Of a stretch of DNA of 64,000 nt, positions 35,129-44,491 are shown piece after piece. Source of the DNA: JBBSOK01 sp965219125 (GTDB lineage Bacteria > Bacteroidota > Bacteroidia > Flavobacteriales > Flavobacteriaceae). A program made the translations under genes and the position numbers. Below the pieces are notes generated by a model that saw nothing but the letters and a program-made list of their open reading frames with translations, did not search any database and was not told where the DNA came from. The stretch's first letter is position 1. Each line of letters begins with the position of its first letter. The stretch is taken from positions 1,488,001 to 1,552,000 of the forward strand of contig CBDCMO010000002.1 in NCBI GenBank assembly GCA_965219125.1, in the 5' to 3' direction.

Positions 35129-36144
35129 TAAATAAAGCAACTTTTCCAATTTTAATAATCCTGCTGATTGTGATTACATTTTTCTCAATCAAATTTGGAG
35201 CGGTTTCTATTTCTTTTGATGAAATAATCTCTGCATTGAGAAAGTATTTCACAATCCCAGAAAGCATGAATCTCACCGAACGTATTTTTATGGAGATACG
35301 TTTGCCACGAGCTATTCTTTGCATTTTTGTAGGTGCAAGTCTCGCTGTTGGAGGCACGTTGTTGCAAGCTTTATTTAGAAACCCGATTGTAGAACCTGGA
35401 CTTATTGGCACTTCTTGCGGAGCAGCTTTTGGCGCAGCACTTTATTTTGCTTTGGGTGCAAGTTTTGGATTTAGTGTTGGCAAATGGACACTTCCTTTAG
35501 CAGCTTGTTTGGGCGCGTTGCTTTCAACAGGTTTGGTGTTTTTTCTATCGCAATCGCGCTCAAATGGCAAAAGTTCTATTGTTGCTTTATTACTAACAGG
35601 AATTGCCATAAACGCTTTGTTTTTAAGTGGCGTTGGCTTTTTAAGTTATATAGCTCGCGATCCACAAGCGCGTTCCATCGTTTTCTGGAATTTGGGGACA
35701 ATGAGCGGTGCAAATTGGACTTCAGTATTAATTGTTGGAATTTCAACAGTTGGTACGATTCTACTTTCAATGCGATATGCAAAACATCTAAATGCATTGA
35801 TGATTGGTGAAGAAGAAGCGCAATTTCTTGGCGTAAATATAAAAAGTTTGAAATGGAAAGTTCTGCTAATAAACGTTATTATGGTTGCCGTAGCAACGGC
35901 TTTTGTAGGCGTAATAAGTTTTGTGGGTTTAATTGTACCGCATCTTTTAAGAATACTAAATGGTAGCGATAACAGGCATTTAATTAGAAACAGTGCATTA
36001 CTCGGCGGTTTGTTACTTTGCGTTGCAGATTTACTCGCAAGAATGTTACTTCGCCCGGCAGAATTACCAATTGGTATTGTAACATCAGTTGTTGGAGTAC
36101 CTATTTTTATTTTTTTACTTCAACGGAAAAATTACTTTTTTTGA
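35122..36144 (+). CDS. hmuU: FecCD-family haem ABC transporter permease
   Basis: 340 residues, about nine to ten TM helices. FecCD landmarks: LTERIFMEIRLPRAILCIFVGASLAVGG, RNPIVEPGLIGTSCGA and GVISFVGLIVPHLLR. An in-frame stop precedes TTG 35122 and the next ATG would delete the first helix, so TTG is taken as start. It works with hmuT upstream and hmuV downstream; the operon is stretched by repeat-filled gaps of 141 and 272 bp. Confidence 0.88.
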   Translation: MKLNKATFPILIILLIVITFFSIKFGAVSISFDEIISALRKYFTIPESMNLTERIFMEIRLPRAILCIFVGASLAVGGTLLQALFRNPIVEPGLIGTSCGAAFGAALYFALGASFGFSVGKWTLPLAACLGALLSTGLVFFLSQSRSNGKSSIVALLLTGIAINALFLSGVGFLSYIARDPQARSIVFWNLGTMSGANWTSVLIVGISTVGTILLSMRYAKHLNALMIGEEEAQFLGVNIKSLKWKVLLINVIMVAVATAFVGVISFVGLIVPHLLRILNGSDNRHLIRNSALLGGLLLCVADLLARMLLRPAELPIGIVTSVVGVPIFIFLLQRKNYFF

Positions 36145-36148
36145 AATA

Positions 36149-36184
36149 GACTTAGGACGAAAGGACATATGACGTAAGACTAAA
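36149..36184. repeat. GAC-phased repeat arm (7/7/8/7/7 nt units), left
   Basis: Units GACTTAG, GACGAAA, GGACATAT, GACGTAA, GACTAAA, starting 4 bp after hmuU. They form an inverted partner to the GTC-phased arm at 36376-36411, which has the same unit lengths. Confidence 0.6.
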
Positions 36185-36194
36185 AATTATTAAG

Positions 36195-36222
36195 ATGTCT
36201 CTTCGAGCGCAGTCGAGAAGTT
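36195..36222. repeat. REP-like CTTCGAGCGCAGTCGAGAAG hairpin
   Basis: Imperfect palindrome of the kind found dispersed in flavobacterial genomes. Confidence 0.65.
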
Positions 36223-36260
36223 AATCTAATATAGAGAGTAGAAGGTCTTGACTTTGGTTT

Positions 36261-36288
36261 ATCCTGAGCGCAGCCGAAGTACGCGACC
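36261..36288. repeat. REP-like CTGAGCGCAGCCGAAGTA element
   Basis: Second element of the same family 40 bp further on, followed by CGCGACC. It shares its core with the insertion in mvaD. Confidence 0.6.
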
Positions 36289-36375
36289 AGACAAATATAA
36301 ATGTGAATTCAAATTTAAAAATATTTACAAATAGAAAATCTCATAAAAGAAATTTTCAATTAATTAACCAATCCC

Positions 36376-36411
36376 GTCATAAGTCCTACGTCAATTAGTC
36401 TTATGTCAATT
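36376..36411. repeat. GTC-phased repeat arm (7/7/8/7/7 nt units), right
   Basis: Units GTCATAA, GTCCTAC, GTCAATTA, GTCTTAT, GTCAATT, ending 5 bp before the hmuV ATG. It mirrors the left arm at 36149-36184 in orientation and phasing. Confidence 0.6.
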
Positions 36412-36416
36412 TTTAT

Positions 36417-37193
36417 ATGATTCAAGCAAATAACATAACATTCAAAATTGGCAAAAAGACCATTCTCAAAGATATCTCGGTAAACTTTGAAGCTGGTAAA
36501 ATAAACCTGATTCTCGGTTCAAATGGTGCGGGGAAATCTACTTTGGTCAAGGTTATTTGCAATCAATTAAAATCACAAGAAGGTTCTGTTTTTTATGAAG
36601 GAATTGATATTAAAAACACTTCAGTTGCTGAACTTGCAAAGGTTCGCGCCGTACTTTCACAAAATACCGAGCTTGCCTTTCCGCTGAAAGTAAAAGAGGT
36701 AGTAAAAATGGGGCGTTATCCACATTTTACCGTAAAACCTACTTCAAAAGACGAGCAAGCTATTCAAGAAGCCATGCAATTTTTTGATGTTTTAGAAATG
36801 GCAGACCGCGATTATCTTACATTAAGTGGCGGCGAAAAACAGCGCGTTCACTTTGCCCGAGTGGTTTCTCAAATTTGGTATCCGTCTGATGATGGTTGCA
36901 GATATTTAATTTTGGATGAACCACTTACTTTTTTAGATGTTCATTATCAATTTCAGTTTATGCACAAATTGAGAGAACTTTTAAAACAAAAGGATTTAGT
37001 GATAGTTGGCGTTGTACACGATTTAAATCTCGCAGCCAAATTTGCCGACCATTTGGTATTATTAAACAACGGCGAACTTCTAGCTTCCGGAACAAAAGAA
37101 GAAGTTTTAAATAAAGAAAATATGAAAACGGCATACAGATTAGAGCCTGTTATTCATAATGATGAACTTGGAATGTATTTGTTTTTTGAATAA
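36417..37193 (+). CDS. hmuV: Haem ABC transporter ATP-binding protein
   Basis: 258 residues, one ABC ATPase. Walker A LGSNGAGKSTL, Q-loop region VLSQNTELAFPLKVKEVV, signature LSGGEKQRVHFARV, Walker B YLILDEPLTFLD and the switch His in VVHDLN. The SDDGCRYLILDEP form is typical of HmuV. It powers the HmuU permease. The start is the ATG after the GTC-phased repeat. Confidence 0.9.
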   Translation: MIQANNITFKIGKKTILKDISVNFEAGKINLILGSNGAGKSTLVKVICNQLKSQEGSVFYEGIDIKNTSVAELAKVRAVLSQNTELAFPLKVKEVVKMGRYPHFTVKPTSKDEQAIQEAMQFFDVLEMADRDYLTLSGGEKQRVHFARVVSQIWYPSDDGCRYLILDEPLTFLDVHYQFQFMHKLRELLKQKDLVIVGVVHDLNLAAKFADHLVLLNNGELLASGTKEEVLNKENMKTAYRLEPVIHNDELGMYLFFE

Positions 37194-37230
37194 AAAAACT
37201 CCCGAAATCGTACTGATTCCAGAAGTTTCT
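37192..37230 (-). terminator. Intrinsic terminator of the leftward T9SS gene
   Basis: On the minus strand AAACTTCTGGAA pairs with TTCGGGAGTTT (some G-U pairs), followed by a run of T. It also overlaps the end of hmuV. Confidence 0.6.
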
Positions 37231-37248
37231 TTCCCCAATTAAAAAAAA

Positions 37249-38298
37249 CTATTCCTTTATTATTTTTTTAGTTAAACTTCCATCTTCTGTTACAATATTC
37301 AACATATAGATTCCTTTTGACAGGTTTTCAATATTGATTGTATTATCAATTAATTTTACGTTTGTGTTTCTTCCCAAAATATCATATAATTTGACACTCC
37401 TAATCTCTAATCCTTTCACATTTTCAACATAAATAGTGGTAGAAGCTGGATTTGGATAAATGCTAAATGCATCTACAATATTATCCCCAACTCCAAGATT
37501 TTGATCTTTTATGGCAAATAATGTATATTTTCTAGAACTTCCGTCGCCAAGATCTGTAAGTGCGCCTGTAGTTAAATTCACCGTATAAAATCTGCTTCGT
37601 ATAACTCCATTGCTATTTTGTAAAACGGCATACATTGTATTTGTACTGTTATCAAGCGAAAAACCTTGTCCAACCGGATAAAATCCATTTGGATTACCAT
37701 TGCCAAGTAGCGAAACCTCTCCCGTTGTTAGGCTAATAGTGTAAATATTTCCAGTAATTGCGTCTGCTGCATAAGCAATGCCATTGTTGTCAATTTCAAA
37801 AGCAATACAGTTTGCAATGGTATCTAAACCGCCAATGGGCGTTAACACGCCAGTTGTTATATTCAACGAATATAATTGCGAGCCATTCGTGTTATTTGGG
37901 TCGTGGCTTAGCGCATAATATGTATTGTTAGTAACATTATAAGATAACTGCGATAAAAATTGTTGGCTACTAACAACCCCGGTTACATCTGCCGCATAAT
38001 TTACTGCTCCAGTATTTAAATCTACAATACCCAAAACATAATTAGGATCCGTATAAACAAATGTGTAAAGCGTGTTTTCAGCATTAAAATCGCCACCTAA
38101 CATGGTAAATGCATTTCCGGTTATAACGTTATCAATTGGGTAATAAGGTCCCGAAAGCGGAATGGTACCAAATTCCCCCGGCCTTGTAAAAATCTCCATT
38201 ACATAAACATCTGTTGCCGCGCGTCCAAAATTTTGACCAATAGTACTGTTGGAGAACATTAAAACATTCAAAATAAGAAGAAAGATAATTTTTTTCAT
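37249..38298 (-). CDS. T9SS-secreted beta-propeller-like protein
   Basis: 349 residues. Signal peptide MKKIIFLLILNVLMFSNSTIGQ. The middle has repeated strands of the form GxLTPIGGLDT, YAADAITGNIYTISLTTGEV and YTVNLTTGALTDLGDG, like DUF4394 or 'TTG' propeller blades. A type A T9SS sorting domain starts FSIYPNPASTTIYVENV and ends TKKIIKE. Its promoter region carries motif copy C, nearly identical to that of the T9SS gene at 29.2 kb, so the two are probably co-regulated although 8 kb apart. Confidence 0.85.
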   Translation of the reverse strand: MKKIIFLLILNVLMFSNSTIGQNFGRAATDVYVMEIFTRPGEFGTIPLSGPYYPIDNVITGNAFTMLGGDFNAENTLYTFVYTDPNYVLGIVDLNTGAVNYAADVTGVVSSQQFLSQLSYNVTNNTYYALSHDPNNTNGSQLYSLNITTGVLTPIGGLDTIANCIAFEIDNNGIAYAADAITGNIYTISLTTGEVSLLGNGNPNGFYPVGQGFSLDNSTNTMYAVLQNSNGVIRSRFYTVNLTTGALTDLGDGSSRKYTLFAIKDQNLGVGDNIVDAFSIYPNPASTTIYVENVKGLEIRSVKLYDILGRNTNVKLIDNTINIENLSKGIYMLNIVTEDGSLTKKIIKE

Positions 38299-38614
38299 GA
38301 TACATTTATTTAAGGATTATATATCTACATCGAAAATTTTATAAAATGTCATCATTGTGCAGAAATCTAATTTTATAGTTTTAATAAATATTGGATGTTG
38401 AATTTTGCAAAAAATTATTTTAGATGATAGAACAAATGCATTTATCAAACGTATAATTGAATCATTCAAATTATAAAACTTTAAATCAACATTATAATTC
38501 TTGTCTTTAAAAATAAGCCGAATGCCGTATTTGACCGAATTCAAATTCTTTTTATTTTTCGCTCTAAATTTCCAGTAAATTCAAATTATTCCACTAAAGA
38601 TAAAATCGGTAAAA
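38299..38614. other. Intergenic region between divergent secreted-protein genes
   Basis: 316 bp. It contains motif copy C for the leftward gene near 38327-38354. No other structure or ORF with protein-like content was seen. Confidence 0.5.
38327..38354 (-). promoter_or_regulatory. Two-block motif copy C: TGATGACAT-N13-CGATGT
   Basis: Minus strand: TGATGACAT 38354-38346, CGATGT 38332-38327, 13-nt spacer starting TTTA. The ATG at 38298 lies 29 nt beyond. After the second block it shares TATATAATCCT with copy B. Confidence 0.75.
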
Positions 38615-39214
38615 ATGAAAAAATTTATATTATTGATTTTCTTAGCCATTTCAAGTATTGGCTTCTCCCAAGAATATAATTTTAAAGACGCAAAAAAATT
38701 AACTTCTGAAGTTTTAAAGGTTTTGAAAAACACGGATTTACCCAAGAAAAAAGAGATGCTGGCAGATTTAGTGTTCGACCCGTCAAGCAGTTTTCCAAAC
38801 GTTTTAAATAGTAAGATTATTTCGGAAAAACTATTTGACACAGATGTTGAAGGCGTTAAAGGCTATAAAGCTTTTATTGAAAGCAAAACCGACAGCAACA
38901 AAATGCAATATGTAATGATAAGCTTTTTGGATAGAAACGAAAATAAATGGAAAGTTTTTAGCTTAAGAAAAAGTGTTGAAACCGACAAAGAAGTAATTTC
39001 TGCCAAAGCAAGGTTAACAGAAAAGACAGACATAACCGCGATGCAATTTAAGTTGAGAAATTTAGCCTTTTGGCAAATTTTGAATGGGGAATTTAAGGAT
39101 GCCAACACTAATTATTTAGAAGCTCAAAAAGTAGCAACTGCCAACAAAGACACGGAATTTTCGAATTCCACGTATCTTTTGATGGATAAAATTGTGGATG
39201 TAAATTCTTTATAA
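38615..39214 (+). CDS. Uncharacterised secreted protein
   Basis: 199 residues. Signal peptide MKKFILLIFLAISSIGFSQ. The mature part is mostly helical and charged, with no Cys and no motif I recognise. The last third (NLAFWQILNGEFKDANTNYLEAQKVA) resembles a single TPR-like helical pair. No sorting domain, so it is probably periplasmic. It stands alone, divergent from the T9SS gene. Confidence 0.7.
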   Translation: MKKFILLIFLAISSIGFSQEYNFKDAKKLTSEVLKVLKNTDLPKKKEMLADLVFDPSSSFPNVLNSKIISEKLFDTDVEGVKGYKAFIESKTDSNKMQYVMISFLDRNENKWKVFSLRKSVETDKEVISAKARLTEKTDITAMQFKLRNLAFWQILNGEFKDANTNYLEAQKVATANKDTEFSNSTYLLMDKIVDVNSL

Positions 39215-39740
39215 AAAAATCATTCAGTTATATTTTCTCCAAAAAATACCTCACCTTTATAATAGGTTGAAGTGCCTCAGAAATTCAACTTTAACAACTT
39301 CTATTTCTTTAGGCACTATTTCAAAGTAGGTTTTGATAATTCTTAGTAATAGTATCCATAATTTCTTTAAATAAACTTTCGATTCGGTAAAATTTGAATT
39401 TCTCATTTTCACAATTCTTTGCACGACATTCAATTAAAAATAGTCTCGAATTCAATTTGAACGGATGGTAGATTTTTATCCAAACGTTTATAATAAAAAT
39501 GATTCAAATAACTTTTACTAATTGTATCTCTCATTTAAAAAATATTCAGATACTATATTTCATTAAAATTTAAATTCGAGTAGCGTGTAGTAATTAAATT
39601 AACATATATTTGGAATTTGACTATTCTATTATTCCAAATTCAATTTGTCAGCTAAAATCTTAAAAACGAATATTAATTCAAAATATATTTTATTCCTAAA
39701 AAAGCGAGAAATATTTTGAATAATTTCAAAAACTAAATTC
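39215..39740. other. Long gene-poor region
   Basis: 526 bp with no credible complete gene. On the minus strand 39503-39321 is open for 60 codons and protein-like in places (RAKNCENEKF, RIESLFKEIMDTI), but it has no proper start; it may be the remnant of a lost gene. No repeats or terminators seen. Confidence 0.4.
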
Positions 39741-40973
39741 ATGAAAAAACTTTTACTTCTAATTTTCATTGCAACCTTTTCTCTAAATTCAACCGCACAA
39801 ATAGTTTTTGAAAAAGGTTATTTTATTGATAACACAGGTAATAGAACAGAATGTTTAATTAAAAATGTTGATTGGAAAAATAATCCTACCTCTTTTGAAT
39901 ACAAGCAAAGTGAAGACAACATTGTGAATATGATGACTATTAATCAAGCTACAGAATTTGGAGTTTATAATTTTTCGAAGTATAAAAAATATACTGTGAA
40001 TATAGATATATCTAGTGACCAACTTCAAAACCTTACATACGACAGTCAACCAGAAATGAAAGAAAAAGTACTTTTCTTAAATGTTTTGTTAGAAGGAAAG
40101 GCAAATCTATATGAATTTACAGACGACAATACAAGCAAGTATTTTTTTAATGTAGATAGTAGTAAAGTAGAACAACTGGTTTACAAAAGATACTTAGTTG
40201 AATCTAGTGGCAACGATTACAGAAAAAATAGTCGTTACAAACAGCAATTATTTAACAACCTAAAATGCCCTAACTTCTCAATGCAAAAAATAAATAAGGT
40301 AGACTATAACCGTCAAGATTTAGTCAATTTTTTTGTAGCATATAACCAATGTAATAATGAAGAAGTTATTAATTATAAAGAAAAACAAAAACGAGATCTT
40401 TTTAACCTAAATATACGCCCAGGCATTAACAATTCATCCCTAAGCGTGGTACATAATTTCCAAAATTATAGAGATGTTGACTTTGAAAATAAATGGAATT
40501 TCAGATTGGGCATTGAAGCCGAATTTATTCTCCCATTCAACAAAGACAGTTGGTCGATAGTGGCCGAACCTACCTATCAAAGTTATAAAGATGAGAGAAT
40601 TACAAACGTTACCAAAATCACACTTGGTGATATAACTGCCTCAGTAGATTATAAGGCAATAGAAATACCTTTAAGCATTCGATATTATATATTCCTAAAT
40701 GATAAGTCAAAAATTTTTGCTAATGTCGGTTATGTGATAAACTTTACCACCAATTCATCATTTATTTACTCAAGAAGTTCTAGCAACATATTTGATGATT
40801 TAGATATAAACAGAACTAAAAATAATTGGGCAATTGGTTTAGGCTATAAATTAGATGACAAGTACAGCATTGAGTTTAGATATCTTACTCCACGAGAAAT
40901 ATTGGGAAAGTATGTATTTTATGATTCAAAATATAAAACCGTTTCAATCATATTCGGATATTCAATTTTCTAA
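39741..40973 (+). CDS. Secreted protein with C-terminal outer-membrane beta-barrel
   Basis: 410 residues. Signal peptide MKKLLLLIFIATFSLNSTAQ. The N-terminal half (about 20-210) is a soluble domain seen with such barrels (EKGYFIDNTGNRTECLIKNVDW). The C-terminal half (about 225-410) is an eight-stranded barrel: alternating strands such as RLGIEAEFILPF, WSIVAEPTYQSY and IEIPLSIRYYIF, ending with Phe (GYSIF). It fits the OMP_b-brl_2 type. The role is unknown; it is flanked on both sides by gene-poor DNA. Confidence 0.72.
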   Translation: MKKLLLLIFIATFSLNSTAQIVFEKGYFIDNTGNRTECLIKNVDWKNNPTSFEYKQSEDNIVNMMTINQATEFGVYNFSKYKKYTVNIDISSDQLQNLTYDSQPEMKEKVLFLNVLLEGKANLYEFTDDNTSKYFFNVDSSKVEQLVYKRYLVESSGNDYRKNSRYKQQLFNNLKCPNFSMQKINKVDYNRQDLVNFFVAYNQCNNEEVINYKEKQKRDLFNLNIRPGINNSSLSVVHNFQNYRDVDFENKWNFRLGIEAEFILPFNKDSWSIVAEPTYQSYKDERITNVTKITLGDITASVDYKAIEIPLSIRYYIFLNDKSKIFANVGYVINFTTNSSFIYSRSSSNIFDDLDINRTKNNWAIGLGYKLDDKYSIEFRYLTPREILGKYVFYDSKYKTVSIIFGYSIF

Positions 40974-41697
40974 ATTTTTGCGAGCAAAAGTCTAAGGTAA
41001 AACAAATTTCGCGTTTGCGTGTAACTTCAATATTATTTATTCTGAAATCAAAAAAATTAAAGCTTTTGCTAAGCTTTATGAAGATTTAAATAATATATAA
41101 TTTCTGCTTTTATGCCAATCATTGCCGTTCAAGGAAACTCCAGCGCAATAACTGAAAAATTAGTTTGCATATTACTAATTCTGACTTTGGTGTAAAACCA
41201 TCCATGTTTTGATTGTATCAAAGCTTACTTCGTACTGTAAAGTAAAACGAAAATTTTTTATAGCTTTACTGCGAACAGTATCAAATCCTATTTTGAATGC
41301 TTGTGACGTTAGCTGTCATTTTGGGAAATATCATATTGGCATTTTACCTTTTCAATATCTTTCTTGGCATCCGCAGAAAAGAATAACATATTTGCCATAA
41401 CGCTTGTTTATTTCTTCAGAGCTGTACAATTTTCATTTTCCCTCTGCATCCCATTTCTTCAAAACGTATATCATAGCTTTGTATTTCTCGCTAAGTTCTA
41501 CCAATCGCAAAGCGGTTTCTTCTAGCCACCATTACATAATGTTTTTAAGAGAGCGTTTAATCATCTTAGCTTAATCTTTTAAAATAGTTATTGTTCTATT
41601 ATCTAGCTTAATCGCTTTGTTTGTCTTTCCCATTGTATAAATATCATATATAATAGGTTAAAGTAAACTATTGCTCTCTAGTTTTGGAGGGTTCGCG
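40974..41697. other. Gene-poor region with a decayed reading frame
   Basis: 724 bp. It holds the broken frame listed at 41352-41633 and otherwise only AT-rich sequence with frequent stops on both strands. An open frame at 41209-41400 on the plus strand is antisense to the remnant and not convincing. Confidence 0.4.
41352..41633 (-). pseudogene. Decayed small ORF with three in-frame stops
   Basis: On the minus strand a 94-codon frame begins MGKTNKAIKLDNRTITILKD, then has stops at codons 21, 34 and 67 with protein-like content between them (WWLEETALRLVELSEKYKAM, YSSEEINKRYGKYV). A second piece in another frame (MANMLFFSADAKKDIEKVK) suggests a further frameshift. I do not recognise the family. 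Confidence 0.35.
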
Positions 41698-42918
41698 TTA
41701 GGAGAGATTTTTGGCAACTAGGTAACCACTTGTCCAAGCATTTTGAAAATTGAAACCACCAGTAATCGCGTCAATATTCAAAACTTCGCCAGCAAAATAA
41801 AGATTGTGGCAAATTTTACTTTCAAAGGTTTTAAAGTTTACTTCTTTTAAATCTATTCCGCCAGCGGTTACAAATTCTTCTTTGAATGTGCTTTTACCCG
41901 TAACTTCAAAAATGCCAGCACTTAATTGATTTGCAATGTTTAAAAAGTTTTCGCGGGTTGCTTCTGCCCAAGTCAAATTTTCTGAAATTCCCGTTGCTTT
42001 CACTAAATTTTGCCAAAGGCGCTTTGGTAATTCCAACTGAGCGTATTTAAAAATTGTTTGTTTGCCTTGTGTATTTTTTAAATCTTTTAAAGTCTCCAAA
42101 ACTTCTTCCTCGGAAAGGGTATTCAGCCAATTTACTTCAATTTTAAAATGATAGTTTAACGATTCTAAAATTCGTGCTCCCCAAGCCGAAAGTTTTAAAA
42201 TTGCAGGACCACTCATTCCCCAATGTGTGATTAACAATGGCCCGTTATTTTCAATGACAATCTTCCCTTTATTATCTAAAACTTTTATGGAAGCTTCAGT
42301 ACTAATTCCCGGCAAATCAATAATCCGGGAATCTTTTATGTTGAAGGTAAAGAGAGATGGTACTGCTGGTTCAATTGTATGCCCTAAATTGATTAATAAT
42401 TGCCAGATTTTTGGATTGCTTCCTGTTGCAACTACAATTTTTTCGGCTGAAAAAGTTTCAGTTGTTGTTTTCAGTATATAACTTTCACCTTCTTTTTCAA
42501 TAGTTTTAACCGATTGATTGAGAAGCACGTCAACCCCAAATTTTTTTACTTCGGAATTAAAACAATCTATTATTGTTTGGGAAGAATTTGAAACGGGAAA
42601 CATTCTGCCATCTTCTTCAATTTTAAGTTCTACTCCCCTATTTTCAAACCATTCAATTGTATCGCCCGTCATAAAGGTGTGGAAAGGTCCTAAAAGTTCC
42701 TTTTCACCACGTGGATAATTTTGCGATAAATCTTTTGGGATAAATTCGGCGTGCGTCACATTGCAACGTCCGCCGCCGCTAACTTTTACTTTTGTGAGAA
42801 CGTCTTTGCCGCGTTCTAAAATGATGATTTTGAGGTTCGGGTTTGCTTCCGCAGCATTTATTGCCGTAAAAAATCCTGCGGCGCCACCACCAATTATTAT
42901 AACATCTGCCTGCTTCAA
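41698..42918 (-). CDS. HI0933/BaiN-type FAD-dependent oxidoreductase
   Basis: 406 residues. FAD site IIIGGGAAGFFTAINAA at the N-terminus, then the family signature KVSGGGRCNVTH, an inserted domain with FPVSNSSQTIIDCF, VATGSNPKIW, and the C-terminal TAGGIDLKEVNFKTFESK and GGFNFQNAWTSGYLVA. The family is thought to act as flavin reductases/dehydrogenases, substrate unknown. It begins 4 bp after the T9SS beta-helix gene on the same strand, a likely operon without an obvious functional link. Confidence 0.88.
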   Translation of the reverse strand: MKQADVIIIGGGAAGFFTAINAAEANPNLKIIILERGKDVLTKVKVSGGGRCNVTHAEFIPKDLSQNYPRGEKELLGPFHTFMTGDTIEWFENRGVELKIEEDGRMFPVSNSSQTIIDCFNSEVKKFGVDVLLNQSVKTIEKEGESYILKTTTETFSAEKIVVATGSNPKIWQLLINLGHTIEPAVPSLFTFNIKDSRIIDLPGISTEASIKVLDNKGKIVIENNGPLLITHWGMSGPAILKLSAWGARILESLNYHFKIEVNWLNTLSEEEVLETLKDLKNTQGKQTIFKYAQLELPKRLWQNLVKATGISENLTWAEATRENFLNIANQLSAGIFEVTGKSTFKEEFVTAGGIDLKEVNFKTFESKICHNLYFAGEVLNIDAITGGFNFQNAWTSGYLVAKNLS

Positions 42919-42922
42919 TAGT

Positions 42923-44401
42923 TTATTGAATTATCAATTTTCTAGTTGCTTCAACTTTATCGCCGCTAAACTTCAAAATATATAAACCAGCCGAAAGGTT
43001 TGTTGAAATGGTATTTTCGCCTTCAAAAACTGTAGAAGAAGAAATTAAATTTCCTTGAATTCCATAAATTTCAACTTTTTCAAAATTGAAGTTATTAATG
43101 AAATTGATTTCATTTTTTGATGGATTTGGATAAAAACCAAAACTTTCAGCCGCAAAATCTTCAACACCTAAAACACCGCACAAAAATGGATTAAAGATTA
43201 CTTCGCCCAAAGTTGGATCGTCAACCACGTGTGAGATTACATTTTCCACTTCTTCCGCGGTGCTTTCAGAACCTTCAATCCAGCAGTTAAATTTAGCTTG
43301 TATTGTATTTGGCGTATTATTGAAAAGCGCATAAATCTGGCCGCCATTTTGATTTTCAGAAAATATATTATTACCTTGATTTGTAGTGCCGTCGCCCAAA
43401 TTGACTTCCGCCGAACCCTGCAACGTAACACCGTAAAGATTACGGCGAATTTCATTATCCGTAAGCCTAATATCATTACCAACTGTTGACGAATTTAGAT
43501 TGATGCCACTTCCGCCCAAAATTGGGTCGTTTTGAATATTGTTATCTTCAATTATATTATTTGTTACCGTGACGGTTGCGTTGCCGCCCAAAATTGTAAT
43601 TCCGTATCTGTTATTTCTAATGATATTAAAAGCAATATTTGCTAAAATAATGCCTCCAGTAAAATTGGCAACCGCAATACCGCCAGTTTGTTCATTGGCA
43701 GGATTTCCAAGTATCGTATTTTGGGTAATTTGCAAAGCTTGATTAGGCATTGTTGTACCCAAATTTATTTGTGGCCTGTTGGAATTTGCAGTGTTATTGC
43801 CTTCTATATAATTACTGAATATAAAAGCCGAAACCTGCGAATTGGCAGCAGAACCAATAGCTGAATTCTCGTTAAACGTTATCACATTATTAGTTATAAC
43901 AGGAACGCCGCGCGATAATTGAATTGCCGCACTTGTAGTTGCGCCACTTTCATTATTGGTAATTTCGCAATTGTTTAGGGTAAAATCTTCGGTTAGCACA
44001 CGAAGACCGCCACTTCGGGAAATTTTTGTGTTTTGTATGTTTATAGATGAATTTTCTTCAAATCTAAATCCTTCAAATATTGCATTTGTATCTGTAGCCG
44101 TAATTTCTACCTCAACACCCGAAACTTGAAATGTTCCGAAAACGGTAATTAATAGGTTGGCGTTTACAAAAAATGTTAGTGATGTGGGAATTTCCACTGT
44201 ATCGTTTTCTGAAATAATTAAATTTTCCAACAACGTATATTCATTTCCCGAAATTATAATTGTAGATGGACTTGCCGCCGCAATATCTGCCAAGGTCCAA
44301 TTTACACCCGTATTTGGTGTTGTAAAGGTTTGCGAAACAGCAATGGAAACAATAAAAATTGAAAGAATAAGGCTAAGTGTAAATTTCATCATTTTAAGCA
44401 C
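42923..44401 (-). CDS. T9SS-secreted parallel beta-helix protein
   Basis: 492 residues. Signal peptide ends VSIAVSQ. The body (about 60-390) is a right-handed beta-helix of PbH1-type rungs rich in Asn, Ile and Val: ISRSGGLRVLTEDFTLNNCEI, NRYGITILGGNATVTV, IEDNNIQND. Such folds often bind or cut polysaccharides; no catalytic residues could be assigned. The sorting domain starts FGFYPNPSKNEINFIN and ends TRKLIIQ. It lacks the TGATGACAT motif, unlike the other two T9SS genes. Confidence 0.83.
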   Translation of the reverse strand: MLKMMKFTLSLILSIFIVSIAVSQTFTTPNTGVNWTLADIAAASPSTIIISGNEYTLLENLIISENDTVEIPTSLTFFVNANLLITVFGTFQVSGVEVEITATDTNAIFEGFRFEENSSINIQNTKISRSGGLRVLTEDFTLNNCEITNNESGATTSAAIQLSRGVPVITNNVITFNENSAIGSAANSQVSAFIFSNYIEGNNTANSNRPQINLGTTMPNQALQITQNTILGNPANEQTGGIAVANFTGGIILANIAFNIIRNNRYGITILGGNATVTVTNNIIEDNNIQNDPILGGSGINLNSSTVGNDIRLTDNEIRRNLYGVTLQGSAEVNLGDGTTNQGNNIFSENQNGGQIYALFNNTPNTIQAKFNCWIEGSESTAEEVENVISHVVDDPTLGEVIFNPFLCGVLGVEDFAAESFGFYPNPSKNEINFINNFNFEKVEIYGIQGNLISSSTVFEGENTISTNLSAGLYILKFSGDKVEATRKLIIQ

Positions 44402-44491
44402 GTTTATTTTTTGATAAAATTAACCATTACACTTTTATCAAAAAAAATTTTCTGCTATACTTTTAAACTTTAAAAACACTATTTTTATCTC

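Noticed and set aside
39321..39503. 60-codon minus-strand open frame as a small gene
   Set aside because: No start codon until close to its end, no ribosome-binding context and no recognisable domain; noted only as a possible remnant.
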